Shown here: positions 12,260 to 22,852 of the stretch, piece by piece
Layout: each line of letters opens with the position of its first letter
Position numbering within the stretch: position 1 is the stretch's first letter
Source: Burhinus oedicnemus
Taxonomy: Eukaryota; Chordata; Aves; Charadriiformes; Burhinidae
Direction of reading: 5' to 3'
DNA length: 64,000 nucleotides
Assembly: GCA_008921705.1 (NCBI GenBank)
Contig: VFFE01007571.1
Span: forward strand, 220,395 to 284,394
Made by a program: the position numbers and the translations under genes
The notes under the pieces: generated by a model
Seen by the model: only the letters and a program-made list of their open reading frames with translations
What the model was told of the DNA's origin: nothing
Databases searched by the model: none

Positions 12260-12445
12260 AGTGCAGCCTTTTTAAATTTTTTATTATTTAATTCCTCCAC
12301 TAATTAACAGCAGGTAGTGAATAGGGAAGTGTTTATCCTCTCCCCCTCAGCTCACTACCCTGCTGTGTTATGACAGATGGAATGTTAATTAACATGACCT
12401 GGCAGATAATATTTAATTCAAGACAGAGTATCACGGAAACATCTG
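12260..12445. promoter_or_regulatory. Homeodomain-rich candidate enhancer with a 14-bp palindrome
   Basis: A dense AT-rich block with repeated TAATTAA cores: TTTAATTCC, CTAATTAAC near 12300 and the perfect palindrome ATGTTAATTAACAT at 12382-12395. The centre GTTAATTAAC resembles an HNF1/homeodomain dimer site, although HNF1 normally has one extra central base. CAGATGG and CAGATAA (E-box-like and GATA) flank it. Among the AT-rich blocks here this is one of the strongest enhancer candidates. Confidence 0.4.
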
Positions 12446-12529
12446 ACCGCCTCGGGGCTGGTCACCTACCAGGTACGCCCTGAAAAACCCCTCCCATGCA
12501 CCATCCCAGCTAATCCAGAAACAGGCTCA

Positions 12530-13430
12530 AGGCTGTGCCTACACTAGGTTTTCTGGCTCCTTTTGCTCTTGCTACTGCTCACCCTGGGACGGGGTGCTCT
12601 CCCCGGGTTAGCTGCCGGGCTTCGCCTGCTGCCGCTCCCCAGGCTCCAAGCCAGGCAGGCCTGGCTGTGGGCTTGTCTAGGCCGTGCGTCCACCTGAGGG
12701 CTCTGGAGGGGCTTGAGCCACACGCTGAGGGGAATGGCCTCCTCCAGGAGGAGAGGTTTGCGGAGCTGCCTCAAGACAGTCAGTCCTCAGGTGACCTCCC
12801 CATTCAACAGCCAGGCACCCTGGCAGCGGGAGTGCTGTGCCCCGGCTCCATGGCCCCTGTGCCCGGCCTCCTCCCTTATGTGGGCCCAGCAGGCCTCTGC
12901 CTTCACCAGACGTTTCCCTGAGCGAACACCGCTCCCTCACCAGTGTGCCCAGTATACCCAGTGTGCCCAGCTACAGTCGGCTCAGGGCCAGAGGCCAGGC
13001 CTCGTGAGCTGCTGGGGGGACATGAGCCTGGGCGCAGGCCCTGCTGCCCCAGGGGCAGCTGCCATGACAGCGTGCTTGCTGCTCCTGCCCCTGGCTAGCT
13101 GGGCACCGTGTGTGCTGCAAATGGATGGTGATCCCACTGGGCGCCTGTGTGTCCGGCAGGGCCTGCAGCCACCACAGGAGCAGGGTGAGGGATGGCGGAG
13201 GAGGCAGTGTGACCAGTGGGGAGATGCTTGCTCTGGGGCAAACAGAGCCGATGCCATAAGTGTTCAAGTCGAGAGGACAAAAACGTGTATTACCATGTAC
13301 CCAGGTGACACTGCTGCCTGCCGCCCTGTTGCATGGATATTAGCACCCCTTGGCGCTGCTCGTAACGCTGTGGGACTGGTTTGCTGTTCCCTGCGCAGAT
13401 TGTCCCTCTGAGACAGATCCAGCGTGTGCA
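12530..13430. other. GC-rich block without a recognisable gene
   Basis: GC-rich with frames open on both strands, including 232 codons at 12713-13411 (+). The peptide is rich in Pro, Ala, Gln and Cys with no domain, and shadow frames of 60-98 codons lie opposite it. CpG is present but not dense enough to call an island by eye. A short tandem repeat lies at 12941-12976. Confidence 0.4.
12941..12976 (+). repeat. Two-copy imperfect 18-bp tandem repeat
   Basis: CAGTGTGCCCAG recurs 18 bp apart (12941 and 12959) with related tails. Seen directly; small local duplication. Confidence 0.6.
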
Positions 13431-13539
13431 GCCATCTCCTCAGACAGAAACCGCAGGGAGTGTTTAAAGAGAAACCACATGCAGTACGAGTTTACGAAGC
13501 CTCAGACTGATGGCAATACATCCATGTGGTCACAGAGCA

Positions 13540-13559
13540 AAACAACAAACAAACAAACA
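13540..13559 (+). repeat. (AAAC)n short microsatellite
   Basis: About four AAAC units. A similar tract lies at 52796-52813. Neither has an attached SINE or LINE body that I recognise. Confidence 0.7.
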
Positions 13560-13984
13560 TTCAGCCGAGGCTTTTTAAAGGTCTGTGTTGCCACAGAGGG
13601 ACTTGAAACGGCATTTGACTGAAAACTAGCTGTAAGAAAAGCACCTGACTCCTCTGTTCTCGGTCGGCTCCAGCCAAGAGAAGGCAAGAAGGAAGCAAGT
13701 GCTGAATTACAGGTTCCCGTACTGTTTTTGTAGTAATTGGTGTACGGTTATAAACACAAGTAAAAGAAGAAACTTGTTCCATAGGCCCGATGCGGGCACC
13801 AGGACGGCAGCTGCGTGGAGGCTGAGAGGTGCTGAGCCCCCCCGTGTCCCCCGCCCACAGGGCAACGGGCTGGGCTCAGGGGGAGCTGTGAGTACACAGA
13901 GCCCTCCACATCACACAGTTTTTGTACCAGAGTCAAAATGTGGGCGCTTCAGTGTGAGATGCTTGAGTCTGAGCAACTCAGCTG

Positions 13985-14175
13985 TAATTTTAAATTGAGA
14001 GTATTCCTTTAAAATAATGCTATTCATTTGCAAATACAGGAAGATACTGACATGGTGAAGGAGCTTTGCAAAGCTCCACCCAGTCCTGTAAGTGAAAGAT
14101 CGGATTTTCTGTTATCTTTGAAAATACTAATTTAGCAGATGAGTTACCAGATGCTATCTCTTAAGAAATTTGGGG
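13985..14175. promoter_or_regulatory. AT-rich block with ATTTGCAAAT palindrome
   Basis: AT-rich stretch containing the perfect 10-bp palindrome ATTTGCAAAT near 14027, a C/EBP- or POU-like word. The same word occurs near 29390. Enhancer role is inferred weakly. Confidence 0.2.
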
Positions 14176-14220
14176 CAGTGATTTCGAATAATTTTAACAA
14201 ATATAAGCAGTATAATGGGT

Positions 14221-14252
14221 GCGCGCACACACATACACACACAAATACACAT
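14221..14252 (+). repeat. (CA)n imperfect microsatellite
   Basis: CA dinucleotides preceded by GCGCG and interrupted by T and A. Alternating purine-pyrimidine, so Z-DNA-prone. Seen directly. Confidence 0.8.
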
Positions 14253-14254
14253 CT

Positions 14255-15890
14255 TGAAATGTAGGAATCAAAAAGCTTGTCTATCTGCAAAAAACTATAT
14301 ACTTTTATTGCCAGGAGCAGCCTTTCTGACCACAGATATCTAAAAGACAGAGTGGTCTTTGGGTACTATTTAGTTCCAAAGGGGCTATAAAAGGCAGATG
14401 GTCTCATTAGAAACAATTTATGCATATATATTTCTAGGAGTTGAACACTGCCAGAATAGGTTTAGCTCTTTCACCATACCGGGGAAAATATCACCACTTG
14501 CAAATGTTTCCAGTTTGCAAAATAATGACCTATCCAAAGTAGCTAAGCAACTAATTACTCAAATACTAGAAGGTTATATGCCAATATTATCACATTGTTG
14601 GTCTCCTGGGCAAACAACTTCACATTCCTCAAACTGCCATATAGTGTCATTAGACTGTGCAGGAAAGTCCTTTCTTAATAGTACAGCAGCAGCAGCCCCA
14701 ATGCCCCTGTGCTTATGCCATCATTTCAACTATTATTTCCAATCTCCAAGTCAAATCACTTATTAATTAGAGAGGCAACTCTAGCAAACCCAATTACCCG
14801 CAGGCAGTTTCTTCCCAGATGTGAAGCCCTTCTTGGAGATGGACCATGATCCCAGTTGCTGGGGAATGGTTGTGATTTTTCTTTCCAACATATGAACCTT
14901 TAACACTCAACCCTGGCAATACATCTCCCAGCCCCTGCCTGTGACTTTTCTGCTGGATGCATTCCTCCTCCAAGCTCCAAATCTAAGCGAATTCAACCTA
15001 TACAGCCTCAGAATGTTAGAGACAGCCATGTGCAGGCATGTGTACTTTTAAGGCCTGTACTCAATGTCTTTGAATGCTTCTTGAGGGTAGAACAGGCACA
15101 GCACAAAGAAAGCAGTGATGAATTGTGTAAAGAAGTGGAGTCAGCTCAGGAAATTGCAAAAGACAGCAGCTTGGAGTCTTGGTTTCTGGATTCACTTAAA
15201 ACAAATAAATACTTTTGATGATGGATTTTTCATCAAAAAGGTGGAGAGAAGCGCTGTTTCAGAGGGGAGAGTGCTTTTGTGGAAGATGTGCAAAGGACTG
15301 TGGAACACTGAGTTTGTGTGCCTTCATCTCTGCTTTTTAGGATGCTCTGAAGATAGCATGCGTACCAACAAACATGAACTGTTCTCCCCTGTAGATTAGT
15401 CACTAATGGGGCCATCACACATGTTTAACAAGTTCACTCCACATGCAAAGATTCCTTTTGTGGGACTTGTGCATTTGGGTTGTATGGTGGTGTTGGAAGA
15501 GTGGATGTGGTGCCTATAGCCAGCCTATCGTGTGCCTTATGTTGCATGCAAGGTGACAAAGAAGGAGAGAGTTTTTTGACAAATATCAGGTATGTCCTTC
15601 AGAATAGTTGAGGAACTAACAAGTACTTGGGTCTGTATAAAAGAGGTTGCATATGGGATATGGGGATGGAGAAAGAGAACAGGTAGGGGGATTAGGAGGA
15701 TGTGCCTGTTTTCTTCAGATAACCTTCTCATGATATTGTGTCTTCAGGATGGCTGCATTCCAGTTCAGACACTCCCCTGGGAGACGGTCACTGGCACTAA
15801 TTATGCCCATACAGAACAGAAGTGTCCTCAAGACATGAAACTATAGAAAAATCTATGTCAGCATAAGCAGCTGCAAATTATGTTCTAACT
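14255..15890. other. Unique DNA, no gene recognised
   Basis: Contains a frame of 122 codons at 14398-14766 (+) with no family and weak context. A perfect 9-bp inverted repeat sits at 15213-15238. Otherwise nothing identified. Confidence 0.4.
15213..15238. other. Perfect 9-bp hairpin
   Basis: TTTTGATGA (15213-15221) and its exact reverse complement TCATCAAAA (15230-15238) flank an 8-nt loop. AT-rich arms make it weak. Confidence 0.5.
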
Positions 15891-15939
15891 TCCTGAAAAT
15901 AGCCTTGCTTTTGCCAGGTGCTGGTTTGGTACCCATCCC

Positions 15940-16300
15940 CACAGCATCCAACAGCCTCAGTTTGTAATATATGTCTACACCACCACAGAACTGTAACAAA
16001 ATACTTTGCCATCACCTTCTCTCCCACACATGCTTCAGGTACTGTCCCAGTCATTTTCTGCTCACCCTGCTGCCGTGGGCCTGCAGCCTCCCTTGTAACG
16101 GAGCCGGGACTACCCAACTGAGGCCATGTGCCTTCATTCTTCTCACCTTGCCCTGAGAGACAGGGTGATGCTACTTTACAGCCTGTGAACTCAAGCACAG
16201 AGGCCAGTGGCCGTATTCTAGGATATTTACGCATCAGTGTCACATGGAAAATCCGCAGCAAGCAGGGACTCGAATTCATATCTCCTAAATCCAAGGTTAG
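15940..16300 (+). mobile_element. Degraded MIR-like SINE (tRNA-derived)
   Basis: The segment follows the general order of a MIR-type SINE. There is CCCCACAGCAT near 15939, a 'lowered to zero balance' core with TTTACAGCCTGTGAACTCAAG-type words near 16175, and GGGACTCGAATTCATATCTCC near 16265, which corresponds to the conserved GGGA-TTCGAACC segment. Divergence is heavy. Identity is from memory of the consensus; the exact limits are approximate. Confidence 0.45.
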
Positions 16301-16420
16301 TAGATTAATCATTTCCTTTCAGCCATCTGTCCAACAGCAAAGTATTTCTGAATTTGTATTGGATTTCTCCAGGAGGAATTAACCACTGATGTACTTTTAC
16401 CTTACAGGTGATGTAAAAAT

Positions 16421-16535
16421 AAAAAAAAAAAAAAAAAAAAAAAAGAAAAAAAGAAAAAAAGAAAAAAAGAAGAAAGTACTTAATTACATCATAGATATAT
16501 ATCTATATATATTACATCATAGATATATATATAGC
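16421..16535 (+). repeat. Poly-A / (GA7)3 / AT-palindromic microsatellite
   Basis: A run of 24 A (16421-16444) is followed by three perfect GAAAAAAA units (16445-16468). Then comes a 28-bp unit starting ATTACATCATAGATATATAT at 16483, repeated at 16511-16532. The unit contains self-complementary ATATATAT words. No SINE or LINE body ends at the A-run in a way I can recognise, so this is a composite simple repeat. Confidence 0.85.
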
Positions 16536-16539
16536 TTAA

Positions 16540-18078
16540 ACCCTTGACTTAATCTGACTCCTCCAGGACTGATCCTCAGTTTGGTGCAAGTTGTATTTGC
16601 TAGAAGAAAACAAAATGTATGGCACCACTGAAAATAAGTAACTGATTTATGAAAAAGTTACCCTCATCAAACAGTCCAGGAAAATATAGGAAAAAGGTAT
16701 GTGAGTTGAAGCAAGCTCTCCCTATGTGTTTATGAGTCAACCTACCAGATTTTTGGGAGCAATTTCCAATTGTACAGCACCATTGAATAGGCGCAGCATA
16801 AAGCGCCCAGTATATCTTTATGTACTGGTTCGTGCTCTCACCCATGTGAGGTGATCCCCATAGCAACATACTGCCACGGCAATACAGAGCCTCTAAAGGT
16901 CAGCCTAGAAAACAACAACAGTATTTCACAAAATCTCTAAAACAAATACTATTTTATTTCAGCGACACGGAAATTAAACACACTCTAAATTCTATCAGAT
17001 CAAGGACATTCAGGCCTCCTTTCAAAGCATGACAAGGAAAGCTTGCCAGCCTTTCTGTACTATGAAGAATCCACCTGATAGACACAACCTGCCAGTGAAA
17101 TTTCTGATAAAAAAGAATTAGACAGAACATAACTCTGTCCTTCTTGCATAGGAGTAAAAGCTGCAGGTCTAACTTTTACAGCCTATCATACTTGATGAAA
17201 TAAAAGATTTATGCAGAAGATCTTTGCCTATAGTTCTGCAAGAAATTACTACTTATCCACAGGGAGGCCAGCAGTGACAACCACAAAACACAACCATACT
17301 GATCCTTTCTCACGCTGAGCACATCAAGGAAGACACAAAATCCTTATCTAAAATTGGGAAACCAGCTAAGTAGCATTTATTCCAACAACTATAAAACAGT
17401 GCCATTTACAGAAAGTTCATACTTCTTTTAGCAACTGTGCCAAGGGGGCTTTTTAGCTATTAATGGACCATCAGTCATTGCAGCTCAGCTATCTGAATGA
17501 TTGGGAAGGCGCAGGTGTGGGCACAAGCAGTACAAACTAACTTCATGCGATGGTTGTGTCTTAGGAGTGGGGAACACAAACTTTCAGCCTTTCATTCACA
17601 GAAGAAACTTCTGGCATCTTTGACCCATCATCAACCATTCATATGCCCTGCAGAGCTGCCCTCCCCTTCAGAACTGTCCTCTGCTGCTGTGGCTGCTCAG
17701 GGTAGGGAAAGTCAGGAACTAAGAGCTATGGGAAGACCAGCTATACCCATAGAATCTCTTGGTGTTAGTCCCACCTAGCAAACCAGTTGTAAGCAGCTAA
17801 GGGGAGCGTTTCTGAAAGCCAGTGTACTTAGTTCTTGGAAAGCAAGTGCTCTGGAGGGAGAGATCATTGCTCCCCGATGCCCCTGGAGATGGGAAGATTC
17901 ACACACCTATCTATTTTACACTGGAGGGTTATCTCCAGAAAGGTCTCCTTTCCCTGTTCTTTCTGCTCCTGTCAGATCTATCTCTGTTAAATCAACATTA
18001 CTGGCTCAGGACATGAGCCACAGCCAGAGGCAGGGGCAGCCAAATCAGGTTAGGACAATGCAAAATTAGGTCTCAGCC
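16540..18078. other. Unique DNA, no gene recognised
   Basis: Only short frames, the longest 93 codons at 17497-17778. No motif cluster, repeat family or splice-flanked open frame stood out. Confidence 0.45.
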
Positions 18079-18120
18079 AAAAAAGAAAAAAAAAAAAAAA
18101 AAGAAAGAGAGACAGAAAAG
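18079..18120 (+). repeat. A17-centred purine tract
   Basis: Contains 17 consecutive A (18086-18102) followed by GAAAGAGAGACAG. All purine apart from one base. Seen directly. Confidence 0.85.
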
Positions 18121-18786
18121 AATGGAAACCCTGTGCATTTCAGTGATTTGAACTTGAAGTATTCAAGAGGAAGATTCTTTCCCTTTTCTTCAGCCCTTGT
18201 ATTCTACTTGGGCATGCACGGGCTGTGAAAGCTCCAAAAAGAGACCCTGGGGATCCCCCTGGTTAGGACATTATAGCAGGACACTATGGCCCAAGTTGCT
18301 CTTCTTTTCTGCTCATCCACCACAAGGCCCAGGAGTACTATGGGACTGCGGAGTTTCTGCAGGGTGAACTGCAAGGTGCCTGGGAAATGAAAGTCCCCTT
18401 TATATTGGAGAAATTGATTTTTCTCAGAGGGCTGTACCGTTCCTTACTGCAGCATGGGATCAGAAAGGTGCAAACCCCTCTTTGTCCCCTCCTTCGCTTC
18501 AACTGTGCGTCCTTTTCTGCCACTCCCAAAGTCAGAGAAAAGAATTTTGGCCCAAGCCTTTACAGAAGATAAAGTCTAAATGTCAGGTGTCTCCCTAGGC
18601 AAGCAGCAAACACTCCTTTCACCACAGAGCACTAGAGGATGAAAAATTAAATCCAAAAGAAAGCATGAGCCATCCATATATCACTCCCTGCGCTTCACAG
18701 TACTAACCTCTTACCAGTGCAACAAACATCCTGTGCTCAACCTGAGAAACAGTCAAAACACTAAAACATTTAAAAGGCAATAAACC

Positions 18787-18846
18787 AGGTCAAGGAAAAC
18801 AACCTTGACCACAGCAGGTCACTTGTAAGGAAGTGACCTGACCTTG
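18787..18846. promoter_or_regulatory. Two adjacent perfect hairpins carrying nuclear-receptor half-sites
   Basis: First hairpin: GGTCAAGG (18788-18795), 7-nt loop, CCTTGACC (18803-18810). Second hairpin starts 4 bp later: CAGGTCACTT (18815-18824), 6-nt loop, AAGTGACCTG (18831-18840). Both sets of arms are perfect and include AGGTCA or TGACCT, the half-site of nuclear receptors. TGACCTTG at 18839-18846 matches the extended SF-1/ERR-type half-site on the - strand. As everted or inverted half-site pairs these could bind receptor dimers; the hairpins could also be incidental to the symmetric binding sites. Confidence 0.45.
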
Positions 18847-18849
18847 TGA

Positions 18850-19440
18850 CAATGAGAAGGGCATAAAGTGGGGTGAAATCTCACCAAAGGCACTACCCAT
18901 GGCCAGAAACTGGAGATGGAAGCCAGGGAAAACCAAGACAGAGCTGATTATGCCACCAGTGTGACAGAGAGAAAAAAACTGTTTTTTTTCTAGTGTCCAA
19001 AGTGCAGGAAGGCATAAAGCAGCCCACTGCAGTTTTAAGAACGGTAAGAGATTTTGAAAGTAAATTCATATGGTAAGGCAGGAGGAGAGAAGAGAACAGC
19101 TCTGAATAATGCCATCATCTCTAGTACTCACTGCTTGTTGTGTCTTCTTGCTTACTTAGGATATATTCTGTTCGGTGCAAGGGTCAGCTCTTGATATATT
19201 TTCACACAGCATCAGACACAATGGCATCCTGATGTATGCTTTCCTGCAAAAATAGAGATAAATATTACAATGCCTTTTGGCTAATTCCTTAAATACAATT
19301 GGACAAATGAGTAAGCTGAATAAAAGCCCCAAGCAGTCTGAGTGTCCATTCTGGGCAGACTGCATCTTCTTCTAACGAAGATCTAAAGGATCTGTTTCTT
19401 GATCTGGTAACCACAATGTAACTTGCTCTGCCAGCAGAGC
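18850..19440. other. Unique DNA, nothing identified
   Basis: Moderate composition; short frames only, such as 19156-19365 (-). No repeat or motif cluster recognised. Confidence 0.45.
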
Positions 19441-19836
19441 ACTATTGACTTGGATAGCATGAAAATCCATATGGGATGTGTGGATGTACTTACGGTGCCC
19501 GAGTTGCACAGAGAGTTTGGGAAGTCACTCCTGTGGAAGTGTGGGGGGTATATTTGGGATGCTTACAGAAGTATGTACTGTCTGTAAAGTATATGAGTAT
19601 AGAGCTAGGTAGGGAGTGCTTGGGAGATACGCCGCACAGCCGTGGAGCCAGGAGTTGTGTGTTTGCATAGGCAGAGCAAGACTGGTGGAGAGATATGTTT
19701 GATACAGAGCAGTTGTTTCTGCCATAGGGTTTGTCCATTACAGTAGTGTTTGAGACCAGCCTGGACAGTAAATATCAATGGAGTATGGGGAAGTGGTGAG
19801 TACAGATGAAGAGCCTGTGAAACAGTATATAACAGA

Positions 19837-19913
19837 GCTGGCTTGTGACTGAGGTGAATGCAGTTGCAAGAGTGGTAACATTTCCTAAAAGGCAGCATGC
19901 TGGCTTGTGACTG
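19837..19913 (+). repeat. 15-bp direct repeat, 62 bp apart
   Basis: GCTGGCTTGTGACTG occurs exactly at 19837-19851 and 19899-19913. May reflect an old local duplication inside the G/T-rich block. Confidence 0.6.
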
Positions 19914-19998
19914 CGAGGCCCTGGGTTTTTAGGTCTCCCTCTTGCTAATGGTCTGATCACACCGCCTTGCTGTCGTCCCACTCACTCTCCTGTCTGTA

Positions 19999-20021
19999 AG
20001 AGATGGATCGTATCCATCTCT
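19999..20021. other. Perfect 10-bp hairpin with 3-nt loop
   Basis: AGAGATGGAT (19999-20008) and ATCCATCTCT (20012-20021) are exact reverse complements around CGT. A near-palindrome of 23 bp, more than expected at any one place by chance. Confidence 0.6.
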
Positions 20022-20596
20022 GTCGTTGGGGCTTTTGGATCTATTGTTGTGTGCACATTTGAGCTGTGTGTGGCTATAGTCGGGAGCAAAGGGGTATATG
20101 TAGGGTGTGGAGTAAGTCTGGTATGCAAAGGAGGCCATAAAAGAGGGAACCTTTTGCACGGTGTGAGGTGCTGTCTTTGGCAGTGTGCAGCTGAAGGGTA
20201 TGTCTTGTTTGTATTCTGGCGAGGCTTGCAGAGAGGCTGGCCCTTGCGTGAAGGATTGCCTGAGCCCTGTGTGTGAGAGAGGCGGCCTGCGAGGGCAAGA
20301 GGGCACACGAGAGGCTGCAGAGGGGCTGTGGGTGAGGGAAAAGGTGTGCAGAGGTGGGGTGTGCCCACGAGAGCGAGCCGTGATGGGGTGCATGGAAAGG
20401 TGTCTCACCTTGACTCTGTGTGTGTGTATAAGCAGCAGGGGCAGGCACTTGGGAAGTGCCGACTCTGGAGGACTTGCCTGGAGAGGGGCTGTGCAGAGCT
20501 AGGGGTTGTGGGGGAACAGAAGGCTGTGGGGGACTCTCTGAGAGTCTCTGGGGAGGCAGGGGAGCAGCGCTGCCAGGGTAAGCAGTGCCACAGGCA

Positions 20597-20700
20597 GGGC
20601 ATGGGGAGCAGGGCAGTGTGAGCAGGGTGTGGGCAGCCCGGGCAGGGCAGGCCAAGCAGTGGGGCAGCGCAGGCAGGGCACGGGCTGGTCCAGGCTGCAC
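20597..20700 (+). repeat. GCAGGGCA-type degenerate minisatellite with G-quadruplex
   Basis: Variants of GCAGGG(CA/TG) recur about every 8-18 bp. GGG-TGT-GGG-CAGCCC-GGG-CA-GGG at 20625-20647 fits the quadruplex rule. Seen directly; boundaries approximate. Confidence 0.5.
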
Positions 20701-21060
20701 CGAGTGCCACCACTGTGCTTACAGCAGCAGAGGTGGCAGCACGGCAGCGGGCACTGAGCCTGCCAGCCGCCCTGCCTCTGCAGCTGCCTGGAGCCGCCTA
20801 GGCAGGGTTGGGCTGCCTGCAGGGGCACTGCCCTACCCGGAGCACTTGTGCAGCTCAGCCCTGTTTGGAGAGGTGCCCTGCCAAGGAGGGGTGGCTGTGG
20901 CCTGTGCCACGCATGGCTGCAATACTTGGCTGTGCTGTAGCTGCCACCTCTGGAGACTGCGTCCCATCTCTGGCAGGAGAAAAGGAGACGGCAAGCCAAG
21001 GAGAGTACTCGCTGTTACGCATCTAGGAATACAACCCTCATCTCCTTCACATCACATGCA

Positions 21061-21212
21061 TTAATCCTCATAGCCATCAGGATTAAGTACTGTTCCCCTT
21101 TCATAAAGGGGAACTGGAAGCTTGGAAAGACTGAATGATTTGTTCAAACTATTGGGCAGAGCTGGGAATGGAACCTAAATCTTCGAGGGCCTCCTGCTGT
21201 GCTTTAACCACG
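21061..21212 (+). mobile_element. MIR-like SINE relic
   Basis: Shows the diagnostic MIR order: TTAATCCTCATAGCCATCAG, then TGTTCCCCTTTCATAAAGGG, GGAACTGGAAGCTTGGAAAG (for 'ggaaactgaggcacagagag'), TGATTTGTTCAAA, GGGCAGAGCTGGGAATGGAA, ending in CTTTAACCAC. This is the clearest MIR copy in the window. Old amniote SINE, presumed inactive. Confidence 0.65.
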
Positions 21213-21434
21213 AAAGGAATCCATCCATTCCCGATATGCTTGTGCAATCCATTGTTTTTAAACCATGTCCTTAGGAGGTTGCACAGATGTTGCTGGGGGT
21301 TGCATTAGACCTCTAGAGTGATCACTAATGAGGAAGATGTGGAGGAAGGACAGAATGCAGCTTGGGTCTCCAAGTCTCAATGTGTTTGCAGGAGTGTGAA
21401 GTAGAATCATCATATAAATGCTCTGGGTGCTAGA

Positions 21435-21550
21435 TCCTTTTCCCCCAGGAGTAAACTAAGGCATAGAGAAGCCCAGTATGATTTTAAGTCATTCTGAAAA
21501 TCTGTGCTAGCGATTAAAGCAAAACCTACTGCTGCTGATGTTTAGTTGTG
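21435..21550 (+). mobile_element. Second MIR-like SINE fragment
   Basis: GGAGTAAACTAAGGCATAGA matches the MIR core 'gtaaactgaggcatagag', followed by GATTTTAAGTCATTCTG and AAATCTGTGCTAGCGATTAA, which parallel the 'acttgcccaaggtcac' and 'ggcagagctgggattgaa' segments. Same orientation as the copy 230 bp upstream. Divergent, so moderate confidence. Confidence 0.45.
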
Positions 21551-22852
21551 CATCACAAGCCCACCTTCTTCCCCAGGTAGTTTACTCTCTGTAAAGACAC
21601 ACAGTCCCTTTATCCGCTGCACAAGAACATCCCTCACTGCTGCACACTGACAGTCCCTCGCCATCCACAAGCTCATTGGGAGTTTCCACTGGGAAACTGG
21701 TACCAGAAGAAAGATACTTTGCCTGATTGCTACATCTTTCTCTATTGACTTTTCCCCTTTAGATGGACATTAACTCATTATGAACAAAACTATATGTTCT
21801 CCCCCACCAAAAGAAAAGAGAAGGGATGGATAAAAAAAACAGGAGAAAAATGAATTATTATGGAATAAAACAAATGGAAAAAGGGACTGGGTGAGGGTGA
21901 AGACATCCATAGTATAAGAATAAGAAATTAGCTACAGGGGGATGCTGAGCAGATTACTTGTGTCAGCACTGTCATTCTCTAAAAGGGTCAAAGGGTCTGT
22001 AAGGTGCCCAGTGGTGCAAGTGCTGCGAGCTGCTGGAGACATGACTGGCAAGAGCATAGATGACGACTTTCATCAAGATTTCTTCTGCTGGTGTTGTGGA
22101 TGGCCTCCACTTGGCTTAGTGGAGAATGGGGAGGAGATTCTGCAACTGTTTACACTTGAGGTGGGAATATTCCCCCTCTCTCCTCATCTGTGTTACTTGC
22201 TCTTAGGATTGTGGCTTTTCTTGGGCAGTAGCACAGCAGGATGTTCCCCTGAGGCGCACTGACTTTCCCCAGCAGCTTGCTCAACTGTGGTTGAAAGGGC
22301 TGATCCTGAACTTCTCCTTGTTGTGAGCAGTGTTCCCGACCATCTGGAGAACCTCAGCCCAGTTCCAGCAGGGCACACAGGCCCCTGGGCTGCTGGACCT
22401 TGGCTTGCTCAAAGTAGCTGCTCTTGCAGACCAACAACCCTGTGGCCATGACAAACTGCAGCCCAGCACAGGAAGAACAAACTTAGCCTCAAGTCTTGCC
22501 TTGCTGCTCTGCTTTCCATGGCCCCACATGGTGACTCACACTTCCCCACTGCCACTGCCTGCATAGGGAAACTGAGACCAGGGGCTAGCTTGAAAGGGTC
22601 CTTGGCCTGACCTGCTCCAATTGCCATTTATGTTCCTACATGCAATATTAAAGCGGTGGTATCAGGTCTCTTGCAAAGACTTCTTTTATGTTTGACATTC
22701 TTTGACACGTAGTTTCCAAGGCAGAGAAAGTGATTGTAGTCTTTCTCTTGCCATTGCCACCCATTCTGGTATAGTTTTTTCTAATGTCATGATACTGGAG
22801 CACAATGGAGCCCTTCCTCTTCAGATGGCATTTGCGACTTGTCTTCTTTCAG
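21551..22852. other. Unique DNA upstream of a candidate exon
   Basis: No repeat family or motif cluster recognised. Short frames on both strands at 21942-22627 overlap and have no domain. The pyrimidine tract that opens the next feature starts at about 22835. Confidence 0.4.

Larger units (their letters stand above)
19441..20700 (+). other. Strongly strand-asymmetric G/T-rich to G-rich block
   Basis: Over about 1.2 kb the + strand is rich in G and T and poor in C, grading into a G-run-rich part from about 20460. The - strand therefore stays open in several frames (19929-20408 and 20074-20700), giving Pro/Ser/His-rich peptides with no domain. A 15-bp word GCTGGCTTGTGACTG recurs at 19837 and 19899. 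A canonical G-quadruplex lies at 20625-20647. Such skew is known where transcription forms R-loops, but here it may simply be a worn repeat. Confidence 0.5.

Noticed and set aside
12713..13411. 232-codon + strand open frame, the longest in the window
   Set aside because: It lies in GC-rich DNA where stop codons are rare, is overlapped by open frames on the other strand, has no domain, and shows no splice-site pair or start context.
19747..19772. GAGACCAGCCTGGAC, identical to an Alu core word
   Set aside because: An isolated 15-base match without any other Alu or 7SL segment around it; Alu is primate-specific and nothing else here is primate-like.
20074..20700. 208-codon - strand frame rich in Pro, Ser, His and Cys
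   Set aside because: Explained by the G-rich strand skew, which removes stop codons from the - strand; overlapping frames in other registers are open as well.
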